From assembly GCF_019216885.1 (NCBI RefSeq), contig NZ_JAAQRC020000001.1, forward strand, positions 868,001-932,000: 64,000 nt of DNA, given 5' to 3'. Position numbers and translations under genes: made by a program. How positions within the stretch are numbered: the stretch's first letter is position 1; every line of letters begins with the position of its first letter. This document shows positions 27,435 through 36,716 of this stretch, piece by piece. A model generated the notes under the pieces. That model was not told where the DNA came from. It did no database searches and saw nothing but the letters and a program-made list of their open reading frames with translations. The stretch comes from Methylobacterium sp. SyP6R (GTDB lineage Bacteria; Pseudomonadota; Alphaproteobacteria; Rhizobiales; Beijerinckiaceae).

Positions 27435-29516
27435 TCACAGGGCGAGATGGACGGGCCCGCTGCCCATGGCCGGGACGGCCGAGCAGATCAGGACCTCGTC
27501 CGCTGCGACCGCCGCCGCGGGTTCCTTGGCGTAGGTGACGGCGCCGGCAAGCAGCCGGGTCCTGCAGGTCCCGCAGGAGCCTTCCCGGCAGCTGAATTCG
27601 GGACTGAGGCCGCGGGCCTCGGCGAGGTCCAGCAGCATTCCGGATTCCGGCGTCCAGCGCGCCTCCTTGGAGGAATTCAGGAAAGCGACCGCGACCGGCT
27701 CCGCCGCGGCGGGCGGGCGCTCCGGCCTTGCGGCTGCCGCCGGCCCGCTGCGCACGAGCGAGGAGGGGCCGAACGCCTCGGCGTGGATGCGGTCGTCGGC
27801 GACGTTGAGGCCGCGCAGGGCGTCATAGAGTCCTTGCGTGAAGGCGGGCGGGCCGCAGAGATAGAAGTCGTCATCGCCGAACGGCAGGAGGCGGGCCAGC
27901 AGCGCCCTGTCGATCCGGCCGGCGACGTCGTAATCGACCCCCGCGACGGCGTCGCCGGGCTCGCTGAGCACCCGCACGAGCCGCACCGCGCCGCCGGAAG
28001 CGGCGGCGAGCTCGGCCAACTCGCGGGCGAAGGGCCGGTCCTCCCGGGACCGGGCGGCCTGGACCAGAACGGTCGGCCGGACGCGCCGGGTCCGCAGGCC
28101 CTCGTAGACGACGTGGCGCAGCATCGCGAGGAGCGGCGTGATGCCGACCCCGCCGGCGAGCAGAACGGCCGGGCGCCGGCCTTGCGCGTCGATGGTGAAG
28201 CCGCCGGCCGGGGCGCGGGCCTCGATCTCATCTCCCACCCGCAAGGTCTCGTGCAGGTGGCGGGACACCGCGCCGTCCCGCTTGACGCTGATCCGGTACG
28301 TCGCATCCGACGGCGCGACCGAGAGCGTGTAGGTGCGGATGACCGGCGTCTCCTGCCCGGGCAGCGTCACGCGGATCGGCAGGTGCTGCCCGGCCCGGTG
28401 CGGGACGAGCCCGGCCCCGTCCGCCGGCCGGAGATGGAAGGAGCGGATCGTCCGGCTCTCGTCGACGATCCGGGTGACGGTGAACGGGCGCCACCGCGTC
28501 GCGAGGTCGGCGGCACGGAGCCGGTCGGCGGCCTCACGCCAGTCGCCGGTCATCAGCGAATTGGGCGACCAGCCGTCCGGCCGGAAAGTCCAGCGCCGGG
28601 GCAGCGCGCCGCGCCGCCGCACCACCCGGCGCGGCCGGACCGTCCAGAGCCGCTCGGCACCCTGAAAGGCGGCGATCTCGGGTGAGGACAGGACGATTTC
28701 GGCGTCGCCCGTCAGCTGCAGCAGGTCGCCGGTCGCGAAATCTGCGAAGACCAGGCCGGCCTTGCCGTTGAGCAGGATGTTGCCCAAGGTCGCGAAGAAC
28801 AGGTTGCCGGCGAAATCGGGAATCGTGAGCGTGCCGTCGGCGGCGACCCGCACGAAGCCGGCCTTGCCGCCGCGATGCGAGACGTCGACCTGACGGTGCC
28901 CGCCCTGCTCGGCGTAGGAGGCGACGAAGAAGGTGTCGGCGGCCGCGATCGTGGCGCGGGCCGCGTCGTCGAGGGCGCCGCTCTCCTCGACGTCGCTCGC
29001 GACGGCCCGCTGCGGATCACGGATCGCCGCGCCGTCGCGCAGCTGGATGTATTGCGGGCAATTGCCGAAGCTCTGCTCGACCTCGACTCGCAGGAGGCCC
29101 TCCGCCGATCCGCGGATGACGCCGTTCACCCGGTTGCGGCGGCGGGTGTGCAGCTCGATGCCGAGGAGACCGATCGCCTCGCCCTCGCGCAAGCCCAAGC
29201 TCGCCGGGTCGCCCGGATCGGGCCGCGCCGCGATGGTGAGCGCCCTCGGGCTCGGCGCGGCGACGAAACCCGGCGCACCGGCGATCAGCGTCGCCCAGGC
29301 GTCGCCCTGCGGGTCGACACTACCGGCGACGAGGAACGGGAGCTGCGCGAAGAAGGCGCGGTGCTGCTCCGGCATGAAGTCCCGCACCACCCGCCGGCCG
29401 ACCTCCGCCATCCGCGCGGCGACGCCGACCTGCTCCTGGATGGCCGTCTCGCCCGGATGCCAGGGCGAAGCCTGGGGGGCGGAAGGCCCCGTCATCGTCG
29501 AACCATCGCTCATCAT
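27435..29516 (-). CDS. Three-domain flavo-iron-sulfur protein (PNPOx-like + FAD/NAD reductase + 2Fe-2S)
   Basis: This 693-residue protein fuses three modules. Residues about 40-290 are a flavin-binding pyridoxamine-phosphate-oxidase-like domain (FFAQLPFLVAGSVDPQGDAW, SFGNCPQYIQLR). Residues about 340-570 are a ferredoxin-reductase-type FAD and NAD(P) domain (IRTYTLSVAP, LLAGGVGITPLLAML, FYLCGPPAFTQGLYDAL). Residues about 600-693 are a plant-type 2Fe-2S ferredoxin (SCREGSCGTCRTRLLAG and a late cysteine). It could deliver electrons from NADPH to a detoxification substrate. It lies between GST and DUF1348 genes in one direction. Confidence 0.88.
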   Translation of the reverse strand: MMSDGSTMTGPSAPQASPWHPGETAIQEQVGVAARMAEVGRRVVRDFMPEQHRAFFAQLPFLVAGSVDPQGDAWATLIAGAPGFVAAPSPRALTIAARPDPGDPASLGLREGEAIGLLGIELHTRRRNRVNGVIRGSAEGLLRVEVEQSFGNCPQYIQLRDGAAIRDPQRAVASDVEESGALDDAARATIAAADTFFVASYAEQGGHRQVDVSHRGGKAGFVRVAADGTLTIPDFAGNLFFATLGNILLNGKAGLVFADFATGDLLQLTGDAEIVLSSPEIAAFQGAERLWTVRPRRVVRRRGALPRRWTFRPDGWSPNSLMTGDWREAADRLRAADLATRWRPFTVTRIVDESRTIRSFHLRPADGAGLVPHRAGQHLPIRVTLPGQETPVIRTYTLSVAPSDATYRISVKRDGAVSRHLHETLRVGDEIEARAPAGGFTIDAQGRRPAVLLAGGVGITPLLAMLRHVVYEGLRTRRVRPTVLVQAARSREDRPFARELAELAAASGGAVRLVRVLSEPGDAVAGVDYDVAGRIDRALLARLLPFGDDDFYLCGPPAFTQGLYDALRGLNVADDRIHAEAFGPSSLVRSGPAAAARPERPPAAAEPVAVAFLNSSKEARWTPESGMLLDLAEARGLSPEFSCREGSCGTCRTRLLAGAVTYAKEPAAAVAADEVLICSAVPAMGSGPVHLAL

Positions 29517-29573
29517 GCATCTCCCGTCCGGTTCGGTCGGGCGCAGCCTGACGGCGCGCCCGGACAGGTGGGG

Positions 29574-30188
29574 TCAGGCGGCGCTGAGGCCGGCCGGGGT
29601 CTCCGCGAAGGGGAGGAAGCCCGGCAGGGCCTCGATCCGGCGCAAGTACGCGACGACGTTCCGATAGTCCGACAGGTCGACGTTACCCTCGGGGGCCCGC
29701 GCCAGATAGCTGTAGAGCGCGACATCCGCGATCGTCGGATGCCCGCCCACCAGCCAGTCGCGGCCGGTCAGGTGCGCCTCCAGGCGCCGCAGCAGGGTAT
29801 GGGCCCGTCCGATCACCTCCTCGGGGCGGAAATCGGCGCCGAACACCGTGACGAGCCGGGCGGCGGCGGGGCCGTAGGCCAGCTCGCCGGCGGCGACCGA
29901 CAGCCAGCGCTGCACGGCGGCCGCGGCCTCTGCGTTCTCCGGCAGCCAGTCGGTCCGGCCGAGCTTCTTCGCCACGTAGACCAGGATGGCGTTCGAATCC
30001 GCGATGACGATGCCGTCGTCGTCGAGCACCGGCACCTGGCCGAAGGGGTTGAGGGCCAGGAAGTCGGGCCGCTTGTGCGCCCCCGCCCTCAAATCGACCT
30101 CGATCGCCTTGTGCGGCACGCCGAGCAGCGCGAGGAACAGCCGGGCCCGGTGGGCATGGCCCGAGAGCGGGTGGTGATAGAGCTTCAT
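29574..30188 (-). CDS. Glutathione S-transferase family protein
   Basis: This 204-residue cytosolic GST has a thioredoxin-like N-terminal domain ([40 protein letters not shown]) and an all-helical C-terminal domain (residues about 85-200, with [20 protein letters not shown]). It transfers glutathione to electrophiles. It heads a minus-strand group with the flavo-iron-sulfur protein, DUF1348 and a LysR regulator, which suggests handling of a reactive compound. Confidence 0.92.
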   Translation of the reverse strand: MKLYHHPLSGHAHRARLFLALLGVPHKAIEVDLRAGAHKRPDFLALNPFGQVPVLDDDGIVIADSNAILVYVAKKLGRTDWLPENAEAAAAVQRWLSVAAGELAYGPAAARLVTVFGADFRPEEVIGRAHTLLRRLEAHLTGRDWLVGGHPTIADVALYSYLARAPEGNVDLSDYRNVVAYLRRIEALPGFLPFAETPAGLSAA

Positions 30189-30264
30189 GATCGCGGATCC
30201 TCGTTTCCGTGGCCCGGCCTTGCCCGAACCGCCCCCGTACCATGCGGGGATCGGGCGCCATCGA

Positions 30265-30306
30265 GAATGCGCGCATTCGGCAGTTCATCATTCCGGATTC
30301 TGGAAT
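30265..30306 (-). promoter_or_regulatory. Palindromes upstream of the GST operon
   Basis: GAATGCGCGCATTC (30265-30278) is a perfect palindrome, and ATTCCGGATTCTGGAAT (30290-30306) has the dyad and spacing of a LysR-type site (T-N11-A). They lie 77-118 bases before the GST start and may bind the LysR protein at the end of the operon. This is inference from position and symmetry only. Confidence 0.4.
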
Positions 30307-30321
30307 AATAACTGTTTGCTT

Positions 30322-30570
30322 CTCCACACTGCTCAGGGCTGTTCGGGGAAAGAACAGGCGTGGGTTTCCCCTCTCCCCGCGGGCGGGGAGAGGGCTGCGA
30401 ACCCCTTGTCGGGTTCGCAGCAAGCCCGCAGGGCGAGGGTGAGGGGGGTGTCTCCGGATGAGACTCTTCCGGCACCGCCCCCTCACCCTCGCTCCGGCTT
30501 TCGCCTGCGCTCGCTTCATCGACGACAAGGTCGATGAAGTCCTCTCCCCGCCCGCGGGGAGAGGGGAAAA
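30322..30570. repeat. Palindromic intergenic repeat, family A copy 2
   Basis: The order is the same as in copy 1 at 3605. The left arm holds CTCAGGGCTGTTCGGGGAAA, then CTCTCCCCGCGGGCGGGGAG, a TGCGAACCCC/GGGTTCGCA hairpin and GGGCGAGGGTGAGGGGG. The mirrored arm, CCCCCTCACCCTCGC ... CTCTCCCCGCCCGCGGGGAG, closes it. The inner hairpin differs from copy 1 yet still pairs. Confidence 0.75.
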
Positions 30571-30626
30571 CACGCGCCTCATCTTTTAACGGGCAGGCTT
30601 TTGATGCGCGGAGCGTCCCAGGGCGA

Positions 30627-30640
30627 TTGACGCAGATCAA
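30627..30640 (+). promoter_or_regulatory. FNR/FixK-type box upstream of ccoN
   Basis: TTGACGCAGATCAA fits the anaerobox consensus TTGAY-N4-ATCAA exactly and ends 70 bases before the ccoN start. FixK or FNR proteins activate cbb3 oxidase genes through such boxes under low oxygen. Confidence 0.75.
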
Positions 30641-30710
30641 GGCTCCAGACCCGCGCCACCGGCACATCGGGTTCGTCCCGCATCCGCGCCTGGAGCGAAC
30701 CGATCCAGCC

Positions 30711-32369
30711 ATGTCCGCCAGTCCCGCACCCAAATACATGACCGAAGGGGAGGCGGGCCTGTGCGCCGCCTTGGGCCTTGCCGCCCTCCTGTGCCTGATC
30801 GCCTCGGCCAAGGCGGTCGATCCGGCTTACGGTCTGCATACCGGCCTGTTTTCCCTGGCGGCGGTCGCCGGCATCGTGGCGATCCTGCGCCGCTACGCCG
30901 CCCGCGACCCCGAGCCGATCCCGCAGGAGATCGGCGGCAAGCCGAACTACAACCTGGGTCCGGTGAAGTTCGCCGCCATCGCCGCGATGGGATGGGGCCT
31001 TGCCGGGTTCCTGGTCGGCTGCATCATCGCCTTCCAGCTCTGGGCGCCCTCGCTCAATCTCGGGCTCGAATACACCACCTTCGGGCGCCTGCGCCCGCTG
31101 CACACCTCGGCGGTGATCTTCGCCTTCGGCGGCAACGTCCTGATCGCGACCTCGCTCTACGTGGTGCAGCGGACCTGCCGGGTGCGGCTCGCGGGCGATC
31201 TCGCGCCGTGGTTCGTGGTGCTCGGCTACAACCTGTTCATCGTCGTGGCCGGCACCGGCTACCTGATGGGCGTGACCCAGTCGAAGGAATATGCCGAGCC
31301 GGAATGGTACGCCGACCTCTGGCTGACGGTGGTCTGGGTCGTCTACCTCGTCGTCTTCCTCGCCACCCTCGCGAAGAGGCGCGAGCCGCACATCTTCGTG
31401 GCGAACTGGTTCTACCTCGCCTTCATCGTCACCATCGCGATGCTGCACGTCGTCAACAACCTCAGCCTGCCGGTGACCGTGTTCGGCTCGAAGTCGTACC
31501 CGATCTTCTCCGGCGTGCAGGACGCGCTGGTGCAGTGGTGGTACGGCCACAACGCCGTCGGCTTCTTCCTCACCGCCGGCTTCCTCGCCATCATGTACTA
31601 CTTCATCCCGAAGCGGGCCGGGCGGCCGATCTATTCCTACCGGCTGTCGATCATCCACTTCTGGGCCCTGATCTTCATGTATATCTGGGCCGGCCCGCAC
31701 CATCTGCACTACACCGCGCTGCCGGACTGGGCCCAGACGCTCGGCATGACCTTCTCGATCATGCTGTGGATGCCGTCCTGGGGCGGGATGATCAACGGCC
31801 TGATGACGCTCTCGGGCGCCTGGGACAAGCTTCGCACCGATCCGATCCTGCGCCTGATGGTCGTGTCGCTGGCCTTCTACGGCATGGCGACCTTCGAGGG
31901 GCCGATGATGTCGATCAAGGCGGTCAACGCGCTCAGCCACTACACCGACTGGACCATCGGCCACGTCCATTCCGGCGCCCTCGGCTGGGTCGCCTACGTG
32001 TCCTTCGGCGCCTTGTACTGCCTGGTGCCGTGGCTGTGGAACCGCCGCGAGGTCTATTCGCTCCGCCTCGTCGAGTGGCACTTCTGGGTCTCGACGCTCG
32101 GCATCGTCCTCTACATCACCGCGATGTGGGTCGCCGGGATCATGCAGGGCCTGATGTGGCGGGCCACTAACAGCTTCGGCTTCCTCGAATATTCCTTCGT
32201 CGAGACCGTCGAGGCGATGCAGCCCTACTACCTCGTGCGGGCGCTCGGCGGCGTCTTGTTCCTGATCGGCGCGCTGATCATGGCCTACAACCTCGCCATG
32301 ACGATCCTCGGCCGCGAGGCGGGCGAGCGGAATTCCGTCGCCAACGCCGCCCTGGTCCCGGCCGAGTGA
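30711..32369 (+). CDS. ccoN: cbb3-type cytochrome c oxidase subunit I
   Basis: This is the catalytic subunit of the high-affinity terminal oxidase, an inner-membrane protein with low-spin heme b and the heme b3-CuB oxygen-reducing site. It has 552 residues and at least 12 hydrophobic segments. Conserved histidine regions are visible, including [52 protein letters not shown] and [13 protein letters not shown]. The start at 30711 follows the FixK box by 70 bases. It is followed by ccoO after 61 bases; the operon runs ccoNOQP. Confidence 0.96.
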   Translation: MSASPAPKYMTEGEAGLCAALGLAALLCLIASAKAVDPAYGLHTGLFSLAAVAGIVAILRRYAARDPEPIPQEIGGKPNYNLGPVKFAAIAAMGWGLAGFLVGCIIAFQLWAPSLNLGLEYTTFGRLRPLHTSAVIFAFGGNVLIATSLYVVQRTCRVRLAGDLAPWFVVLGYNLFIVVAGTGYLMGVTQSKEYAEPEWYADLWLTVVWVVYLVVFLATLAKRREPHIFVANWFYLAFIVTIAMLHVVNNLSLPVTVFGSKSYPIFSGVQDALVQWWYGHNAVGFFLTAGFLAIMYYFIPKRAGRPIYSYRLSIIHFWALIFMYIWAGPHHLHYTALPDWAQTLGMTFSIMLWMPSWGGMINGLMTLSGAWDKLRTDPILRLMVVSLAFYGMATFEGPMMSIKAVNALSHYTDWTIGHVHSGALGWVAYVSFGALYCLVPWLWNRREVYSLRLVEWHFWVSTLGIVLYITAMWVAGIMQGLMWRATNSFGFLEYSFVETVEAMQPYYLVRALGGVLFLIGALIMAYNLAMTILGREAGERNSVANAALVPAE

Positions 32370-32430
32370 TCTCCCGGGCCCGCCCGCCGGCGGGCCCCGT
32401 CACCTCATCGCAAGCGAAAGCACCCCGGCC

Positions 32431-33171
32431 ATGGCCATCGCCCAGCCCGGCCTCTGGAAGAGGCATGAATTCTTCGAGAAGAACTCGATCCTGCTGCTGA
32501 TCGGCATCCTGATCGTCGTCGCCATCGGCGGCCTGATCGAGATCGTCCCGCTGTTCTACCTGAAGAGCACCATCGAGGCGGCGGCGGGCGTGCGGCCCTA
32601 CACGCCGCTGGAACTGGCCGGCCGCAACATCTACGTGCGCGAGGGCTGCTATCTCTGCCACAGCCAGATGGTGCGGCCGATGCGCGACGAGGTCGAGCGC
32701 TACGGCCATTTCTCCCTCGCCGCCGAATCCATGTACGACCACCCGTTCCAGTGGGGCTCGAAGCGCACCGGGCCCGACCTCGCCCGGGTCGGGGAGAAGT
32801 ATTCCGACGCCTGGCACCGCGAGCACCTGAAGGACCCGCGCGCCGTCGTCCCCGGCTCGATCATGCCGGCCTACGGCTTCCTCGACCGGCCCCTCGACGC
32901 CGAGGCGATCGCCGACGACCTGACGGCGAATGCCAGGCTCGGCGTGCCCTACGGCCCGGAGATGATCCTGCGGGCGGGAAGCGATCTCGCCGCCCAGCTC
33001 GACCCCGAGGGCGCGGATGCGGGTCTCCGACAGCGCTACCCCGGCGCCGTCCTGCACGCCCCCGGCGAGAAGGGCCGCGTCACCGAGCTCGACGCCCTCG
33101 TCGCCTACCTCCAGGTGCTCGGCACGATGGTCGACTTCAAGCTCTACGACGACAAGAAGAACCTGAGGTGA
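32431..33171 (+). CDS. ccoO: cbb3-type cytochrome c oxidase subunit II
   Basis: This 246-residue subunit has one N-terminal membrane anchor ([20 protein letters not shown]) and a periplasmic c-type heme domain with [11 protein letters not shown], where the two cysteines bind the heme; a later methionine is the probable axial ligand. It takes electrons from CcoP to CcoN. Its stop overlaps the ccoQ start as TGATG, so the genes are translated together. Confidence 0.96.
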   Translation: MAIAQPGLWKRHEFFEKNSILLLIGILIVVAIGGLIEIVPLFYLKSTIEAAAGVRPYTPLELAGRNIYVREGCYLCHSQMVRPMRDEVERYGHFSLAAESMYDHPFQWGSKRTGPDLARVGEKYSDAWHREHLKDPRAVVPGSIMPAYGFLDRPLDAEAIADDLTANARLGVPYGPEMILRAGSDLAAQLDPEGADAGLRQRYPGAVLHAPGEKGRVTELDALVAYLQVLGTMVDFKLYDDKKNLR

Positions 33172-33326
33172 TGCCCGTGACCTACGACCTCGCCTCCCGC
33201 TTCGCCCAGACGAGCGGCCTTCTCTACTTCGTCGCCTTGTTTGCCGGAGCCACCCTCTACGCGCTCTGGCCGCGCAACCAGGGCCGGTTCGACGCCGCCG
33301 CCCGCCTGCCCCTCGACGAGGAGTGA
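33171..33326 (+). CDS. ccoQ: cbb3-type cytochrome c oxidase subunit IV
   Basis: This 51-residue protein has one membrane helix (GLLYFVALFAGATLYALW) and a short charged tail, as in CcoQ, which stabilises the oxidase complex. It starts at the ATG overlapping the ccoO stop and ends just before ccoP. Its size and place in ccoNOQP make the call secure. Confidence 0.9.
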   Translation: MPVTYDLASRFAQTSGLLYFVALFAGATLYALWPRNQGRFDAAARLPLDEE

Positions 33327-33331
33327 GCCTC

Positions 33332-34195
33332 GTGACCGACACCAAGACCTCCCATCCCGAGACCACCGGCCACGAGTGGGACGGCATCGCCGAGTACAAC
33401 AACCCGCTGCCGCGCTGGTGGCTGTATTCGCTCTACGCCACGATCGTCTGGGCCTTCGGCTACTGGATCGCCTATCCGGCCTGGCCGCTGGTCTTCGACC
33501 ACACGCGCGGCCTCCTCGGCTACTCGTCCCGCGCCGCGGTGCTGGCCGATGTGGCCACGACCCGGGCGGCCCGCGCGGTTTTGGGCCAGGACAAGCTCGC
33601 ATCCGCCGATCTCGCGGCGATCGAGGCCGATCCGACCCTGCTGCCGCTGGCCCTCGCCACCGGCAAGGCGGCCTTCGGCGACAATTGCGCCGCCTGCCAC
33701 GGCACCGCCGCGACCGGCCGGGCCGGCTACCCCAACCTCCAGGACGACGACTGGCTCTGGGGCGGGGGTCTCGAGACGATCGCCGAGACGATCCGCGTCG
33801 GCATCCGCTCCGGCCACGCCGACACCCGCACGGGCGAGATGCCGGCCTTCGGCCGCGACGGAATCCTGAAGCGCGACGAGGTCGAGACGGTGGCGAACTA
33901 CGTCCTGTCCCTGTCCGGCAAGGCCTTCGCGCCGGCTCTCAGCCTGGAGAAGGGCGCCGCGCTCTTTGCCCAGAACTGCGCCGCCTGCCACGGCGAGCAG
34001 GGCAAGGGCAATCCGGAGATGGGCGCCCCCAACCTCACCGACGCGGTCTGGCTCTACGGCGCCGCGCCGCAGGAGGTGGTGGCGACGATCCAGGGCGGCC
34101 GCAAGGGCGTGATGCCGACCTGGGAGGGGAGGCTGGACCCTGCCACCATCAAGTCGCTGGCGGTTTACGTCCATGGGCTCGGGGGTGGGAAGTAG
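33332..34195 (+). CDS. ccoP: cbb3-type cytochrome c oxidase subunit III (diheme)
   Basis: This diheme c-type cytochrome of about 287 residues is anchored in the membrane by a helix (WWLYSLYATIVWAFGYWIAY) and binds two hemes in NCAACHGTAATG and NCAACHGEQGKG. It passes electrons from soluble cytochrome c to CcoO. The GTG at 33332 has GAGGAG eight bases upstream; an earlier GTG at 33323 overlaps the ccoQ stop but lies inside the ribosome site. The family start GHEWDGIAEYNNPLPRWW follows either choice. Confidence 0.93.
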   Translation: MTDTKTSHPETTGHEWDGIAEYNNPLPRWWLYSLYATIVWAFGYWIAYPAWPLVFDHTRGLLGYSSRAAVLADVATTRAARAVLGQDKLASADLAAIEADPTLLPLALATGKAAFGDNCAACHGTAATGRAGYPNLQDDDWLWGGGLETIAETIRVGIRSGHADTRTGEMPAFGRDGILKRDEVETVANYVLSLSGKAFAPALSLEKGAALFAQNCAACHGEQGKGNPEMGAPNLTDAVWLYGAAPQEVVATIQGGRKGVMPTWEGRLDPATIKSLAVYVHGLGGGK

Positions 34196-34350
34196 CGGGG
34201 CTCTACCCGCGGACACGCCGCTCCTCGAGTTTTCCCCCGTGCCTGGTCTTGGAACTCTGCGGTAGCTTGATCAGCACGGTCCGCGGTGCGGCAGCAACGG
34301 CAGAGAGCATGAACCCTCCCCCGTAGAGGCTATCGGATTCACAATTCTCC

Positions 34351-35819
34351 CTCCACTTTGGCCCTTCAGGCTGCGTTGCAGAGGGCGTAGGTCCAGGGCG
34401 GTGGCAGAGCGAAGCGAGGTTTTGTTGTGTCTCGCCGACGGCGGGACGTTGCCAAAGCCTGTTCGCGCCAGAGCGCCCGGCGCACGCTGGCCAGCGCATC
34501 CGAGAAGGTAGGTCGAGCTTTCGGATACCAGGCGGCCTGCGCCGCCTTGCGCTCGCGGGCCCGGAGTCGCGCGGCCAGTAGGGTGACGATTGAGAACAGG
34601 GCGAGCAGGCAGGGGGTAGTGCGGGTGATCGCCTTGTCCGACCACTGGCGCTGGGTCTCGACGCCCAGGTGGGCGCGGGTCTCCTGGAAGGTGACCTCGA
34701 CGCTCCAGCGCCGCACGAACCACGTCAGGATCTGTTCGGGATCACGGGCCAGGTCGGTACACAGCAAGGCCTGGGGTGAGAAGCGCTCCTCGGGATCGCG
34801 GATCAGCACCCAGTGGACCGGCACCGCCGGCAGGCCGGTATGCCACCAGACGGCCGTGTCGCTGGCGACCTCGATCGTGCGCTCGCCGGTCCCGTACCAG
34901 CCCGCCACGGTGAGCCGATGCCACCGGGTCTCCTCGGCCGTGAGAACCTGCGCCAGGCTCGGGCGCCGCGCGCCCTTGATGCGCGGACGTCCGACCGTGC
35001 CGGGCCGGCGAGGCGGAGCCGGATCGTAGAGGGCCGCATCGAGGCGCAAGCGGGTGATGACCGTCACGCCGCGGTGGCTCAGGGCGGCCAGGAAGGCAAG
35101 CGCCGCAAAGCTGCTGTCGGCTACCAGCACGAGGTCGCGCCCCGGCAGCCAGCGGCGCGCCTGGAGGACGAGTTGGCGCCCGACCGCGAGCAGAGGCTTG
35201 TGCCGGTGGCCCTGCTCGCGGCAGGCGCGCTCGGAGGGCACGAGGGCGGTGAGGAAGGGCAACGCCCAGACCCGCTGGGCAAAGGGGATCGGGGCCAGCA
35301 GCATCAGGCCGAGCCAGCGCAGGCCGCTGGTCTTGACGAAGTGGCTGCCGGAGGAGCGGACCGGATCACGATAGATGCCGCGGGCCCTGATGCGCTTGCC
35401 CCAGCGCCGCTCGATCGTGTCGTCGAGGCCCAGCACCACCGGGCCGCGCGGCGCGAACGCCGTGATCAGGTGTCCGAGCAGGATGCGGGCGCCGGCGTGA
35501 GGCGACCAGGCGGCGCGGTTGAGGACGCGGTGGAAGTTGACGAAGCGACGCTCATGGGCACGGCCCATGATCCGCAGCAAGCTGGCGACCGTGCGCCGGC
35601 CCGGAGCCAGGATGGCGCCCAGGAGCAGGATCCGGGCGTGGCACCAGGAGCGGTGGACGAACAGCGGCGCGAAGGCCAGGATGATCCCGGCGAAGCGGGC
35701 GGGCAGGTCCGGCATGACGGTGTCTCTTGCTCGAAACAGCGCCAGCCTACCCGTTACGCCCGCTTCGTCACCCCACCTCCACTCAGCCTGCCGACCCGCC
35801 AAAAATGGCCAAAGTCGAG
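34351..35819 (-). mobile_element. IS701-like insertion sequence, about 1.47 kb
   Basis: One transposase gene fills the element. Its ends are imperfect inverted repeats of 13 bp: CTCCACTTTGGCC on the left and CTCGACTTTGGCC read inward on the right. The insertion point is defined by comparison with the intact family C element at 8031. No clear target duplication is seen. IS701-family elements are usually 1.4-1.5 kb with a single frame, as here. Confidence 0.75.
34366..35715 (-). CDS. IS701-family transposase
   Basis: This 449-residue DDE transposase has the family N-terminus PDLPARFAGIILAFAPLFVHRSW, the first acidic motif in VVLGLDDTIERRWGKRI, the second in DLVLVADSSFAAL, and the acidic residue of the YREK-like segment in RRWSVEVTFQETRAHLGVETQRQW. 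No frameshift or internal stop is seen, so it may be active. The start at 35715 was chosen because the frame upstream lies outside the family. It sits within repeat C2 between ccoP and ccoG. Confidence 0.9.
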   Translation of the reverse strand: MPDLPARFAGIILAFAPLFVHRSWCHARILLLGAILAPGRRTVASLLRIMGRAHERRFVNFHRVLNRAAWSPHAGARILLGHLITAFAPRGPVVLGLDDTIERRWGKRIRARGIYRDPVRSSGSHFVKTSGLRWLGLMLLAPIPFAQRVWALPFLTALVPSERACREQGHRHKPLLAVGRQLVLQARRWLPGRDLVLVADSSFAALAFLAALSHRGVTVITRLRLDAALYDPAPPRRPGTVGRPRIKGARRPSLAQVLTAEETRWHRLTVAGWYGTGERTIEVASDTAVWWHTGLPAVPVHWVLIRDPEERFSPQALLCTDLARDPEQILTWFVRRWSVEVTFQETRAHLGVETQRQWSDKAITRTTPCLLALFSIVTLLAARLRARERKAAQAAWYPKARPTFSDALASVRRALWREQALATSRRRRDTTKPRFALPPPWTYALCNAA

Positions 35820-36090
35820 CTGAGGGCTAACTCATTGAAAATTGAGGCGCCTCCCCTCCCCCTTGTGGGGAGGGGCTAGGGGTGGGGGTGGTGCCGGATC
35901 GAGCGCGGCGGTGCCGCCTGCACCACCCCCACCCCCAAACCCCTCCCCACAAGGGGGAGGGGAGGTGCTCTCCCATCAAAGGAGAAAGTGCTCCGACCGA
36001 GATGTGTGAATGCGATAGCCCGCAGAGGGGGGGAGGGTTCTGGCGCGGCGATCGTCACTCCCGCACTCGATCAGCCATCCGTGTCGTATA

Positions 36091-36213
36091 CTATGCTGCA
36101 AATAGACTTAGTTTGAATTGCCCGCCCAGGACAGCCTCGACCCGATCGGCACCGGATTCATCGTGCAGCAGGCATGGCAAAGCCGAAGCATGCAGGACGA
36201 AGCCATCCGCCAT
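36091..36213 (-). pseudogene. Truncated VapC-type PIN-domain toxin gene
   Basis: Five bases after the antitoxin stop, an ATG opens a 40-residue frame, MADGFVLHASALPCLLHDES then GADRVEAVLGG, matching the first strand and helix of VapC-like PIN toxins (usual pattern VLDASALLALL..E.GA..VE..L). The first catalytic aspartate has become histidine, and the similarity stops at residue 33, just before a stop codon and the edge of repeat C2. The remaining 90 or so residues of the toxin are missing. Confidence 0.7.
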
Positions 36214-36217
36214 GGCA

Positions 36218-36466
36218 TTATTCGCCCGCCGCTTCGGCGCGCCGATCTGCGATCAGTTCGTCGGCCAGGCTGACGTCATCCGGTACGAGCTGCCGCATCA
36301 ATCGGCGGGCGTTGGCGATCGCGGCGTTGCGTGAATGAACCCGCAATTCGCCGTCGACCAACTCGATGACGACGGTATCACCGACGTTGAAACCCAGTTC
36401 ACGACGAAAGCTTTCTGGAATAACCAGCTTGCCCCCGTCCACGATCTTGGCCACCTGGGATGTCAT
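36218..36466 (-). CDS. AbrB/MazE-family antitoxin, orphaned
   Basis: This 82-residue protein has a SpoVT-AbrB DNA-binding domain at residues 1-48 (AKIVDGGKLVIPESFRRELG, NVGDTVVIELVDGELRVHSR) and an acidic C-terminal helix of the kind that neutralises a PIN-domain toxin (VPDDVSLADELIADRRAEA). It normally would repress its own operon. The toxin gene downstream is truncated, so the antitoxin appears to be left alone next to the IS and repeat C2. Confidence 0.88.
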   Translation of the reverse strand: MTSQVAKIVDGGKLVIPESFRRELGFNVGDTVVIELVDGELRVHSRNAAIANARRLMRQLVPDDVSLADELIADRRAEAAGE

Positions 36467-36502
36467 GGCATCACCATCAGATTTGCACCGAACGGCAGTC
36501 TA

Positions 36503-36602
36503 GAGCACTTCACGATCGCGTTGCAATCGCGAAGCTCTCTAGGTCTTTGGTTTTGCCACATTTTCTGCGACGAACCGGTATCCACTTCGTCGGAAAATGC
36601 TT
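36503..36602 (-). repeat. Structured repeat, family D copy 2
   Basis: Read on the minus strand it matches copy 1 at 25074: GCATTTTCCGACGAAGTGG, the loop ATACCGG, TTCGTCGCAGAAAATG, then AAAACCAAAGACCTAGAG and the hairpin TCGCGATTGCAACGCGATCG. The two loops differ (GTGGAAACCGG and GTGGATACCGG). It lies in the 5' region of ccoG. Confidence 0.75.
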
Positions 36603-36716
36603 TAGTACCGAAACGTGCCTGGCGCATCAGGGGCGAACGGGTCGTGCCATCGCCTGCCCGAATGACGGTGTTCGTCGTCCAGACCCGGGTTGTGGGCGCC
36701 CAGGCCGCCCCGCCGA

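Larger units (their letters stand above)
34312..36039. repeat. MITE-like palindromic repeat, family C copy 2, split by an IS
   Basis: The left end (AACCCTCCCCCGTAGAGGC ... ATTCACA, 34312-34350) and the right end, read inward (AACCCTCCCCCCCTCTGCGG ... ATTCACAC, to 36039), match copy 1 at 8031-8193. The IS at 34351-35819 separates them. Past the IS, CTGAGGGCTAACT continues the family sequence. The inner hairpin is enlarged here: about 47 bases from 35851 pair with a mirrored arm ending near 35970 (GCACCACCCCCACCCCC ...). Confidence 0.75.
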
